Assembly: GCA_017470055.1 (NCBI GenBank) | Contig: JAFUFD010000017.1 | Coordinates: forward strand, 1 to 43,927 | Length of the DNA: 43,927 nt | Source: Prevotella sp. | Lineage (GTDB): Bacteria; Bacteroidota; Bacteroidia; Bacteroidales; Bacteroidaceae | Reading direction: 5' to 3' | In this document: piece by piece, positions 33,053 through 40,466 of the stretch | Numbering within the stretch: position 1 is the stretch's first letter | How the letters are laid out: each line of letters opens with the position of its first letter | Notes under the pieces: generated by a model | The model's input: the letters and a program-made list of their open reading frames with translations, nothing else | Told to the model about the DNA's origin: nothing | Databases searched by the model: none | Translations under genes and position numbers: made by a program

Positions 33053-33193
33053 ATGGCAGGAAAAGGCAAGAACAAGAAGAAAGCACTCACTTTTTCTTTT
33101 ATCCCCACGATCCCACCTCTTTCCACAGAAGAAAAGAAAGAGTTGGAGATGCGTATCTATGTCGCTATCTGCCAGGCGGCGGTTTTGAAATAG
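33053..33193 (+). CDS. Possible 46-residue basic protein between the sigma factor and TIM-barrel gene
   Basis: An ATG ORF of 46 codons fills the gap between the sigma-factor gene and the next gene. Its product begins MAGKGKNKKKALTFSF, contains PTIPPLSTEEKKELEMRIY and ends VAICQAAVLK. The poly-Lys start and amphipathic C-terminal helix are plausible for a small regulatory protein. It ends 15 bp before the next start codon. An overlapping 60-codon frame at 33006 is Arg/Ser-rich and looks like a shadow. With no anti-sigma gene nearby, a role with the sigma factor is conceivable, but the ORF may be fortuitous. Confidence 0.5.
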   Translation: MAGKGKNKKKALTFSFIPTIPPLSTEEKKELEMRIYVAICQAAVLK

Positions 33194-33208
33194 AATAACA
33201 AATCAGAT

Positions 33209-34666
33209 ATGAACAAACTACGCATTTTACTATTTTCTGTGCTGACGTTCGGCCTGCCATTGATGGGTACGCTGATGGCACAAGAGCGCTATCAGGTAGG
33301 TGTCTGCGACTGGATGGTGCTGAAGCGTCAGAAACTTGGCGAGTTCCAACTTGCCAAAGACTTAGGCTGTGACGGAATTGAGATGGACATGGGAGGACTG
33401 GGCAAGCGTGAGTTGTTTGACAACAAGATGCGCGATCCAAAGGAAGCCGCTTTCTTCAAACATGTCGCTGACAGTCTGGGCGTCCGCATCGGAGCCATTG
33501 CCATGAGCGGGTTCTACGGACAAGACCTGACCCTGCGTGACAACTATCTCGCCTTGATGGATGACTGCTTTGAGACCATGGACCGGATGGGCGATGCCAA
33601 GGTCGCTTTCCTGCCCTTGGGAGGATGCGGCAACGGTTGGACTGCTGACAAGGCGAAGCGGAAGGAGATTGTCTCTCGACTGCATGCCATCGGCGAGGCT
33701 GCGAAGGCTCGTGGCAAGGTGGTAGGTATCGACACCCCACTGGATGCCGCAGGCAACCTGAAACTGCTCAAAGAGATTAAGAGTGACGGCATTGCCATCT
33801 TCTATAAATGGCAGACTATCATAGAGAACGATTGGGACCTCATCAAGGACATGAGGAAACTGGGCGCCAAGAACATCTGTGCCATCCATGCCTCGAACAC
33901 TGATAGCGTATGGCTCAGCAAGGATCCTGCCGTCAATCTGCCACTTATCAAACAGACCCTTGACGAGATGGGATGGAAAGGCTGGTTGTTTGTGGAGCGA
34001 AGCCGTGACGTGAAGATGGTACGTAACGTGAAGATGAACTACGGAGCCAACGTGCGCTATCTGAAGGAAGTCTTCAACACCTACCCAGAGGCTGATGTCA
34101 AACTCGACAGTGACGGTCGGGATGCCCAATACGTGCAGACCATTATCGGTCGCGCCCAGAAGGCTACTGATGAGTTGGGCATCACATGGACCCCCTTAGG
34201 ACAGAACGTGCAGAACATCATCGCTAACCGCTATTTCAAACTCAACGACATCTATGCGGAGCGTGACTCGGTGAAAAAGACTGACAAGAAACTCGCAGAG
34301 GCACAATGTGACTCCAAACTCTATCGCTCCCACTACGGATTCCTTGCCGACCTGTCGATGTATCTGAAACCACATGAGATTGATCGGGTGAAGGACGTGA
34401 TGACCTTCAACGTGGTAAAGGTGACCTATGAGGCACAATGTGACATGATTCCCACACTGAAAGACGTGGAGAAGCAGCAGATCCTTGCCTGGCTCATCGA
34501 GGCACGTGAACTCGCCATCGACGCAGAGAGTTCGAAGAAGAAACACGAGGTGTTCGGGAAATACAAAGGACGTATCAACAACTACCTGACTAAACGTGGC
34601 TACGACCTGACCAAGGAGCGTGAGGCATGGTACGAACGAGTAAAGGCAAGAGGAGGACAATTATGA
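33209..34666 (+). CDS. Exported xylose-isomerase-like TIM barrel fused to DUF3826
   Basis: A 485-residue protein with a signal peptide (about 1-24, LPLMGTLMAQ). Residues 26-292 are an AP-endonuclease-2/sugar isomerase-like TIM barrel: ERYQVGVCDWMVLKRQ, LGCDGIEMDMGG, GVRIGAIAMSGF, AIHASNTDSVWL, GWKGWLFVERS. Residues about 305-475 match the DUF3826 pattern: a helical opening, ANRYFKLNDIYAERDSVK, then VKDVMTFNVVKVTYEAQCDMIPTL, IEARELAIDAESSKKKHEVFGKYKGRINNYL. DUF3826 proteins are usually separate PUL members. The fusion suggests a direct functional link, perhaps an exported sugar-modifying step. The gene overlaps the GH127 start. Confidence 0.82.
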   Translation: MNKLRILLFSVLTFGLPLMGTLMAQERYQVGVCDWMVLKRQKLGEFQLAKDLGCDGIEMDMGGLGKRELFDNKMRDPKEAAFFKHVADSLGVRIGAIAMSGFYGQDLTLRDNYLALMDDCFETMDRMGDAKVAFLPLGGCGNGWTADKAKRKEIVSRLHAIGEAAKARGKVVGIDTPLDAAGNLKLLKEIKSDGIAIFYKWQTIIENDWDLIKDMRKLGAKNICAIHASNTDSVWLSKDPAVNLPLIKQTLDEMGWKGWLFVERSRDVKMVRNVKMNYGANVRYLKEVFNTYPEADVKLDSDGRDAQYVQTIIGRAQKATDELGITWTPLGQNVQNIIANRYFKLNDIYAERDSVKKTDKKLAEAQCDSKLYRSHYGFLADLSMYLKPHEIDRVKDVMTFNVVKVTYEAQCDMIPTLKDVEKQQILAWLIEARELAIDAESSKKKHEVFGKYKGRINNYLTKRGYDLTKEREAWYERVKARGGQL

Positions 34667-36720
34667 GAAGACTATTGATAGCCACAATGATAGGATGCGC
34701 CACGACAGCGATGGCGCAAGGTGGACTGACTGACATGAGCAAGAGTCAGCAGGCTAAAATGAGGAATACGCCCATGGGGGCTGTCAAGTGGACTGGCGGT
34801 TTCTGGGCGGATCGCTTCCACATGCTGTCAACAACAGGTATCTGGTCAATGTGGGACACATGGAACACGCCCTACGAGACGATGGATGACATGGGACTGC
34901 ATGGCAGTAATGGTTTCCGCAATTTCGAGGTTGCCGCAGGGACGGTGAAAGGAAAGCATCATGGTCCTCCCTTCCATGACGGTGATATGTACAAATGGCT
35001 GGAGGCATGCGCGACGGTCTATGCCATCACCAAAGACCCGAAACTGGACGCACTGATGGACAAGTTTATCGAGCAGGTGGCGCTCGCCCAGCGTGCCGAT
35101 GGCTATATCCACACGCCAGTAGTCATCAGTGAGCGCAATGCGGGTATCGACTCTCATGCCAACACGGAGAACGCAGCAGGCATCGAGATAGGAAAAGACC
35201 AGAAACACGCCTTTGCCTCACGTCTGAACTTCGAGACCTACAACCTCGGGCATCTCATCACCGCAGGTATTATCCACAAGCGTGCCACTGGCAAGACTAC
35301 CCTTTTCGAGTGTGGCAAGAAAGCCGCAGACTTTCTCTATAACTTCCTGACCAATGACGCTGCGGAACTCTCCCGTAACGCCATCTGTCCCAGCCATTAT
35401 ATGGGGGCTGCGGAGATATACAGGGAGACGGGCGATGAGAAATACCTGACGCTGGCAAAAGGACTCATCGCAATCCGTGACAGCGTGACCAACGGCGAGG
35501 ACCATAACCAGGACCGCCATAAGTTCCGTGACCAGTATGAGGCGATGGGACATGCCGTCCGTGCCAACTACCTCTATGCGGGTGTCGCTGATCTCTATGC
35601 GGAGACGGGAGAGGCACAACTGATGAGAAACCTCTCGGCGATCTGGGACGATATCATCCAGCATAAGATCTATATCATGGGAGGATGCGGTGCGCTATAC
35701 GATGGAGTGTCGCCTGACGGCACCACCTATAACCAGCCCTCCATCCAGCAAATCCACCAGGCATACGGACGACAGTTCCAGTTGCCACAGGAGGCTGCCC
35801 ATAATGAGATATGCGCACAGATTGGTATGATGCTCTTCTCCTGGCGTATGTTCCAGACAACAGGTGACGCCAAGTATATCGACAATATCGAGAATGAACT
35901 ATATAACGGTATTCTCTCTGGTATCTCACTCGACGGAAAGGACTTTTTCTACACGGAGACACTACGTCGCACCAAGGAGTTCCCCTACACCATGCGCTGG
36001 CCCAAGCACCGCCAGCATTACATCACCTGTTTTTGTTGTCCGCCCAATACGTTGCGTACACTCTGTCAGGCACAGGAATATGCCTATGCTGTCAATGGAC
36101 AGACACTCTATGTCAATCTTTACGGACAGAACCGTCTGGAGACAAAAGACTTGGAGATAGAACAGACGACCAATTACCCGTGGGACGGAAAGATAACCCT
36201 CACCGTCAAGAAAGCAAAGAACTTACAGACAATCCAGTTGCATAAGCCCAACTGGTGTGACAAATATACCGTCAAGGTGAATGGCGAGGAAGCAGACCTC
36301 CGTATTTCCCGCAAGTGGAAGAAGGGTGATGTCATAGAACTCAACCTTGACATGCGTCCCCGCCTCGTTGAGGCAAACCCGTTGGTTGAGGAGGCGAAGA
36401 ACCAGGTTGCCGTCATGCGTGGTCCTATTGTCTATTGCGTAGAGGGACAGGATATTCAGGGTGACTATCGCATCAACGACATCGCCTTGGCTTCCGACAT
36501 CCAACTGAAAGAGGTGCCAATGACCATTGGCGGTCATTCCTTCACGGCACTTGAGGGTGACGCACAGGTCATCAGTGACAAGGCATGGGATAACCATACA
36601 CTTTACCGTGAGTTGTCAAAGCCTGAGAATCAGAAAGTACGGATACGCCTCATTCCCTACTATGCTTGGGATAACCGTGGTATTCAGGACATGAGCCTGT
36701 GGTTGAACTTAGTGCGTTAA
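34663..36720 (+). CDS. GH127-family glycosidase (beta-L-arabinofuranosidase type)
   Basis: A 685-residue exported (alpha/alpha)6-barrel enzyme. The signal peptide is MRRLLIATMIGCATTAMAQ. The zinc-cysteine active site of GH127 is visible: Glu382 and Cys384 in HNEICAQIGMMLF, and Cys456, Cys458 and Cys459 in ITCFCCPPN. One of these Cys acts as nucleophile in the family. Other family stretches are DGDMYKWLEACATVY, HKFRDQYEAMGHAVRANYLYAG and IENELYNGILSGIS; a beta-sandwich follows residue 470. GH127 members act on beta-L-arabinofuranosides and, in rhamnogalacturonan II loci, on rarer sugars. The ATG at 34663, preceded by AGGAGG and overlapping the previous stop, is chosen over 34627. Confidence 0.92.
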   Translation: MRRLLIATMIGCATTAMAQGGLTDMSKSQQAKMRNTPMGAVKWTGGFWADRFHMLSTTGIWSMWDTWNTPYETMDDMGLHGSNGFRNFEVAAGTVKGKHHGPPFHDGDMYKWLEACATVYAITKDPKLDALMDKFIEQVALAQRADGYIHTPVVISERNAGIDSHANTENAAGIEIGKDQKHAFASRLNFETYNLGHLITAGIIHKRATGKTTLFECGKKAADFLYNFLTNDAAELSRNAICPSHYMGAAEIYRETGDEKYLTLAKGLIAIRDSVTNGEDHNQDRHKFRDQYEAMGHAVRANYLYAGVADLYAETGEAQLMRNLSAIWDDIIQHKIYIMGGCGALYDGVSPDGTTYNQPSIQQIHQAYGRQFQLPQEAAHNEICAQIGMMLFSWRMFQTTGDAKYIDNIENELYNGILSGISLDGKDFFYTETLRRTKEFPYTMRWPKHRQHYITCFCCPPNTLRTLCQAQEYAYAVNGQTLYVNLYGQNRLETKDLEIEQTTNYPWDGKITLTVKKAKNLQTIQLHKPNWCDKYTVKVNGEEADLRISRKWKKGDVIELNLDMRPRLVEANPLVEEAKNQVAVMRGPIVYCVEGQDIQGDYRINDIALASDIQLKEVPMTIGGHSFTALEGDAQVISDKAWDNHTLYRELSKPENQKVRIRLIPYYAWDNRGIQDMSLWLNLVR

Positions 36721-36724
36721 GGTA

Positions 36725-38452
36725 ATGAGAAGAATACTCGGAATCATCACGCTTTTCTGCTGCATGGGTGTGCATGCAGCAGAAATCCGTATCACCCCTG
36801 ACTCATCACTCACCGACGCCATCCGCAAGGCACGGGAGATGCGAAGACTGGGACAAGCAACAGCAGTCACTATCCACTTGGGAGCCGGTACTTATCACCT
36901 CTATGAGCCCTTGCGACTCAGACCAGAAGACAGTGGGCTTACTATTGAGGGAGAAAAGGCAATCATCAGCGGTGGCTTGAAAATCACCAGTTGGAAACGA
37001 CAGGGAAAGTTCTTGGTTGCTGATGTGCCCGACTTCAACGGCCGTCCCATTGACTTCCGACATTTATGGGTCAACGGCAAGAAGGCTGTTCGTGCCCGTG
37101 ATGTCAGTGACTTTGAACAGATGTTCCGCATCCGCACCTACGATAAGAAGAATCAGATACTTTGGATACCAAAGAAAGCGGTGGAGAAGATTCTGAAGGC
37201 TCCCTATGCGGAAATGGTGCTGCATGAGATGTGGTGCACCTCCAACCTGCGTATCAAGAGTATTACGATACAAGGCGACTCTGCCGCTGTGCGCTTCCAC
37301 AATCCCGAGGCGAAACTGCAGTTCGAGCATCCCTGGCCGTCACCAATGACTCCCAATACAGGTCATCCCTCCCCTTTCTACCTGACGAATGCCAAGGAAT
37401 TGCTGGATGAGCCTGGGGAATGGTATCATGATATCCGTGAGCATAAACTATACTATATGCCACGGCAAGGTGAGACCATCCATGAGGCGATTGTTCCCGT
37501 GGTGGAGACACTGGTAGAATTTATCGGTACCGCTGAGCATCCAGTACGCCATATCACGATGAAAGGCATCCAGTTCTCACATACTACCTGGATGCGTCCC
37601 TCAGAGAAAGGACATGTGCCCTTGCAGGCTGGTATGTATCTGACTGAGGCATACAAACTACGTCCGCAGATTGACCGTCCCAACAACCATAAACTGGACA
37701 ATCAGGGGTGGCTGGGACGTGCCCGTGCCGCTGTGGAGATACGCTACTCAGAGGATATCAACTTCAATGATTGCCGTTTTGAGCACCTTGGCGGTTCTGG
37801 GCTTGACTATGTTCTTGCATGTCGCCTCGGCACGACGACAAATTGTACCTTCACCGATATTGCCATGAATGGGTACGTCTGCGGCTCTTTCTCACCAGAA
37901 GGACTGGAGACCCACCATCCCTATCAGCCTACGGACTTCCGAGAAGTATGTACAGGGCAGACGGTCGAGCAGTCGGAGTTCTATGATGTGACGAATGAGG
38001 ACTGGGGATGTGTCGCTATTGCCGCCGGCTATGTCAGCGACATGAGCATCGAGCATAATACCATTCACGATGTCAGTTATACAGGCATCTCCGTCGGATG
38101 GGGCTGGAACCGTGACCTTGTCTGTATGAAAGACAATAAGGTACACGCGAACCTTATTTATAACTATGCGCAGCACATGTATGACTGTGCTGGCATCTAC
38201 ACCCTTGGCAACCAGCCTGGCACCCTTATCTCAGAGAATGTGGTGCGGGACATTGCCAAGCCAAGTTATGTACATGACCCTAACCACTGGTTCTACCTCT
38301 ACACCGATGAGGGGTCGTCTAATATCACGATACGTGACAACTGGACTCCCGAGGAGAAGTTCCTGAAGAACGCCAACGGACCTGGCAATCACTGGGAGAA
38401 TAACGGTCCACAAGTAAATGAGCAAATCAAAGACAATGCAGGAAAGAAATAA
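36725..38452 (+). CDS. Right-handed beta-helix glycosidase, GH141-like
   Basis: A 575-residue exported protein with a signal peptide (about 1-18, RILGIITLFCCMGVHA). It opens IRITPDSSLTDAIRKAREMRRLGQATAVTIHLGAGTYHLYEPLRL, then runs through many parallel beta-helix rungs (VRHITMKGIQFSHTTW, EDINFNDCRFEHLGGSGLDY, TTTNCTFTDIAMNGYVCG, DMSIEHNTIHDVSYTGISVGWGWNR). This matches proteins annotated as GH141, whose characterised member removes alpha-L-fucosyl residues from rhamnogalacturonan II. Active-site residues are not assigned. It lies 4 bp after the GH127 gene and overlaps the GH78 gene by 35 bp. Neighbourhood with fucose genes makes a fucosidase plausible. Confidence 0.78.
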   Translation: MRRILGIITLFCCMGVHAAEIRITPDSSLTDAIRKAREMRRLGQATAVTIHLGAGTYHLYEPLRLRPEDSGLTIEGEKAIISGGLKITSWKRQGKFLVADVPDFNGRPIDFRHLWVNGKKAVRARDVSDFEQMFRIRTYDKKNQILWIPKKAVEKILKAPYAEMVLHEMWCTSNLRIKSITIQGDSAAVRFHNPEAKLQFEHPWPSPMTPNTGHPSPFYLTNAKELLDEPGEWYHDIREHKLYYMPRQGETIHEAIVPVVETLVEFIGTAEHPVRHITMKGIQFSHTTWMRPSEKGHVPLQAGMYLTEAYKLRPQIDRPNNHKLDNQGWLGRARAAVEIRYSEDINFNDCRFEHLGGSGLDYVLACRLGTTTNCTFTDIAMNGYVCGSFSPEGLETHHPYQPTDFREVCTGQTVEQSEFYDVTNEDWGCVAIAAGYVSDMSIEHNTIHDVSYTGISVGWGWNRDLVCMKDNKVHANLIYNYAQHMYDCAGIYTLGNQPGTLISENVVRDIAKPSYVHDPNHWFYLYTDEGSSNITIRDNWTPEEKFLKNANGPGNHWENNGPQVNEQIKDNAGKK

Positions 38453-40466
38453 AGCCACATGGATATGGTACCCCGGTGATTTTGAGGTCTGGCTGGGTAA
38501 CATCTTCAACAACCGCCGTACCGAGCGTGGTGCGATGTTCCCGCCATTCTGGAAGCAGGACTCACACTATGTCACCGTGGAGTTCTCCAAAACCTTCCAT
38601 TTAGAAAAAGAAGAGACTATTAATATTGACTGCGAAGGACAATTCAATTTTGCCATCGACGGAAAGTTACAATTTCCCGCCCATTCCTACACGATTCCTG
38701 CTGGCGAACACCGATTAAATCTGAAAGTGTGGAACCAGGCTACCCCTCCGGCACTCTATATCGAGGGCGACACCATCCATACCGATTCCTCATGGATGGC
38801 TACCTACGAAGACAAACTTTGGATTGACGAGAATGGCATTGCCCACGGCTCCGGCATCTACGTACCTGCCGCCTCGTGGTATTTCGACAGCCTTGGCACA
38901 CCCCCTTCCTGCTTTCATTTAGAGCGCGAGGAGCGCCGTCCTGTATGTTGTCATTCCATGATAACAAACGGCATGCTCTACGATTTCGGGAAGGAGACCT
39001 TCGGCTACTTGAAAGTGAAGGACTTGCGAGGAACCATCCACGTCTACTACGGGGAGAGTCGTGAGGAGGCTTTGGATAAAGAGCATTGCGAGACGCTGGA
39101 CAGACTCGAAAGTGAAACGGCATGGGACTGTATTGCAAACTCCAAGGCTTTCCGCTATGTCTATATTGAGAAAGAAACAGGTGCTGACTACAGCGAAGTG
39201 CTGATGGATTATGAGTATGCCCCACAGGACTTGAAGCATAGTGGCTCATTCAATTGCTCTGACGACCTGCTGAACAAGATATGGGAGGTGGGAGCCTATA
39301 CCATGGACCTCACCACCCGTGAGTTTTTCATGGACGGCATCAAACGTGACCGATGGACATGGAGCGGTGATGCCATCCAGTCATATCTCATGAACTACTA
39401 CCTCCGCTTTGACACAGAGTGCGTCAAGCGTACTATCCGCCAGTTACGAGGGAAAGACCCTGTAACAGCACATGTCAACACCATCATGGACTATACGTTC
39501 TACTGGTTTAAGTCTATCCTCGACTACTACCAGTATACTGCCGATATTAATTTCGTCCGTGAGATGTGGCCTCGTATGGTGACACTCATGGATTATGTCG
39601 AAAGTCGCCTGAACGAGGACGGAATGGCGGAAGGACAACCTGATGACTGGATCTTCGTCGACTGGGTAGACTTTCCGATGCACAAACGTGGCACCTTGTG
39701 TTTTGAGCAGATTCTGCTTATGAAAGCGATGGAGACGATGGCTGTCTGCTCTAAACTCTTGGGGGTCAAGACAGACTACCGCGTAAAGTCAGAGGAGTTG
39801 CGTAATAAGATTAAGCAGACTTTCTGGAGTTATGAGCAAAAAGCATACTATCATGCCATCGAGGACGGTAAGATAAACAAGCAGATCACCAAATTCCCCA
39901 ACATGTTTGCCATCCTCTACGGATTGGCATATGAGGAAGAGCGCCGTGAAATCATGCAGAGCGTGATGCTCAATCCCGCTATCGACCCTATCACTACCCC
40001 CTATATGCGTTTCTATGAACTGGAGGCACTCTGTAAGATGGGATACCACAAGGACGTATTAAAGGAGATGCGTGACTACTGGGGCGGTATGTTACGTGAG
40101 GGAGCCACCTCCTTCTGGGAGAAATACAATCCAGAAGAAAAAGGTGCCCAACACCTCGCCATGTATGGAAGACCCTATGGCAAGAGCCTATGCCACGCAT
40201 GGGGAGCAAGCCCTATCTACCTGATAGGACGCTATTTCCTTGGAGTAGAGCCTGCCCAACCAGGATATGAGGAATATCTTGTGAAACCGACTTTGGGGGA
40301 TTTAGAATGGATGGAGGGCGATGTTCCCACTCCTTTCGGTAAGATTCACATAACGATGAATCAGAAGGAGGTAACGGTATATAGTGATGGAGGACGTGGA
40401 ACACTCATCATTGGCGACCGCCATATCAATATTCCCGCAAAGCAAGAAATAAAGATGAGTCTATGA
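38418..40466 (+). CDS. GH78-family alpha-L-rhamnosidase, apparently without signal peptide
   Basis: A 682-residue enzyme. N-terminal beta domains start WIWYPGDFEVWLGN and include a sandwich to about residue 270. The catalytic (alpha/alpha)6 barrel carries EFFMDGIKRDRWTWSGDA with acid candidates Asp311 and Asp318, and REGATSFWEKYN with Glu568. These are the GH78 active-site blocks for cleaving terminal alpha-L-rhamnose. No hydrophobic leader is seen, so action on imported oligosaccharides in the cytoplasm is predicted; most neighbours are exported. Alternative start at 38436 (MQERNKATW) also lacks a leader. The start overlaps the GH141-like gene. Confidence 0.93.
   Translation: MSKSKTMQERNKATWIWYPGDFEVWLGNIFNNRRTERGAMFPPFWKQDSHYVTVEFSKTFHLEKEETINIDCEGQFNFAIDGKLQFPAHSYTIPAGEHRLNLKVWNQATPPALYIEGDTIHTDSSWMATYEDKLWIDENGIAHGSGIYVPAASWYFDSLGTPPSCFHLEREERRPVCCHSMITNGMLYDFGKETFGYLKVKDLRGTIHVYYGESREEALDKEHCETLDRLESETAWDCIANSKAFRYVYIEKETGADYSEVLMDYEYAPQDLKHSGSFNCSDDLLNKIWEVGAYTMDLTTREFFMDGIKRDRWTWSGDAIQSYLMNYYLRFDTECVKRTIRQLRGKDPVTAHVNTIMDYTFYWFKSILDYYQYTADINFVREMWPRMVTLMDYVESRLNEDGMAEGQPDDWIFVDWVDFPMHKRGTLCFEQILLMKAMETMAVCSKLLGVKTDYRVKSEELRNKIKQTFWSYEQKAYYHAIEDGKINKQITKFPNMFAILYGLAYEEERREIMQSVMLNPAIDPITTPYMRFYELEALCKMGYHKDVLKEMRDYWGGMLREGATSFWEKYNPEEKGAQHLAMYGRPYGKSLCHAWGASPIYLIGRYFLGVEPAQPGYEEYLVKPTLGDLEWMEGDVPTPFGKIHITMNQKEVTVYSDGGRGTLIIGDRHINIPAKQEIKMSL

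Noticed and set aside
33006-33188. 60-codon ORF after the sigma factor
   Set aside because: Arg/Ser-rich composition of a shadow frame; the 46-codon frame in the same space is more protein-like.
34627-34662. N-terminal extension of the GH127 protein
   Set aside because: It would precede a proper signal peptide with basic residues; the ATG at 34663 has AGGAGG upstream and overlaps the previous stop.
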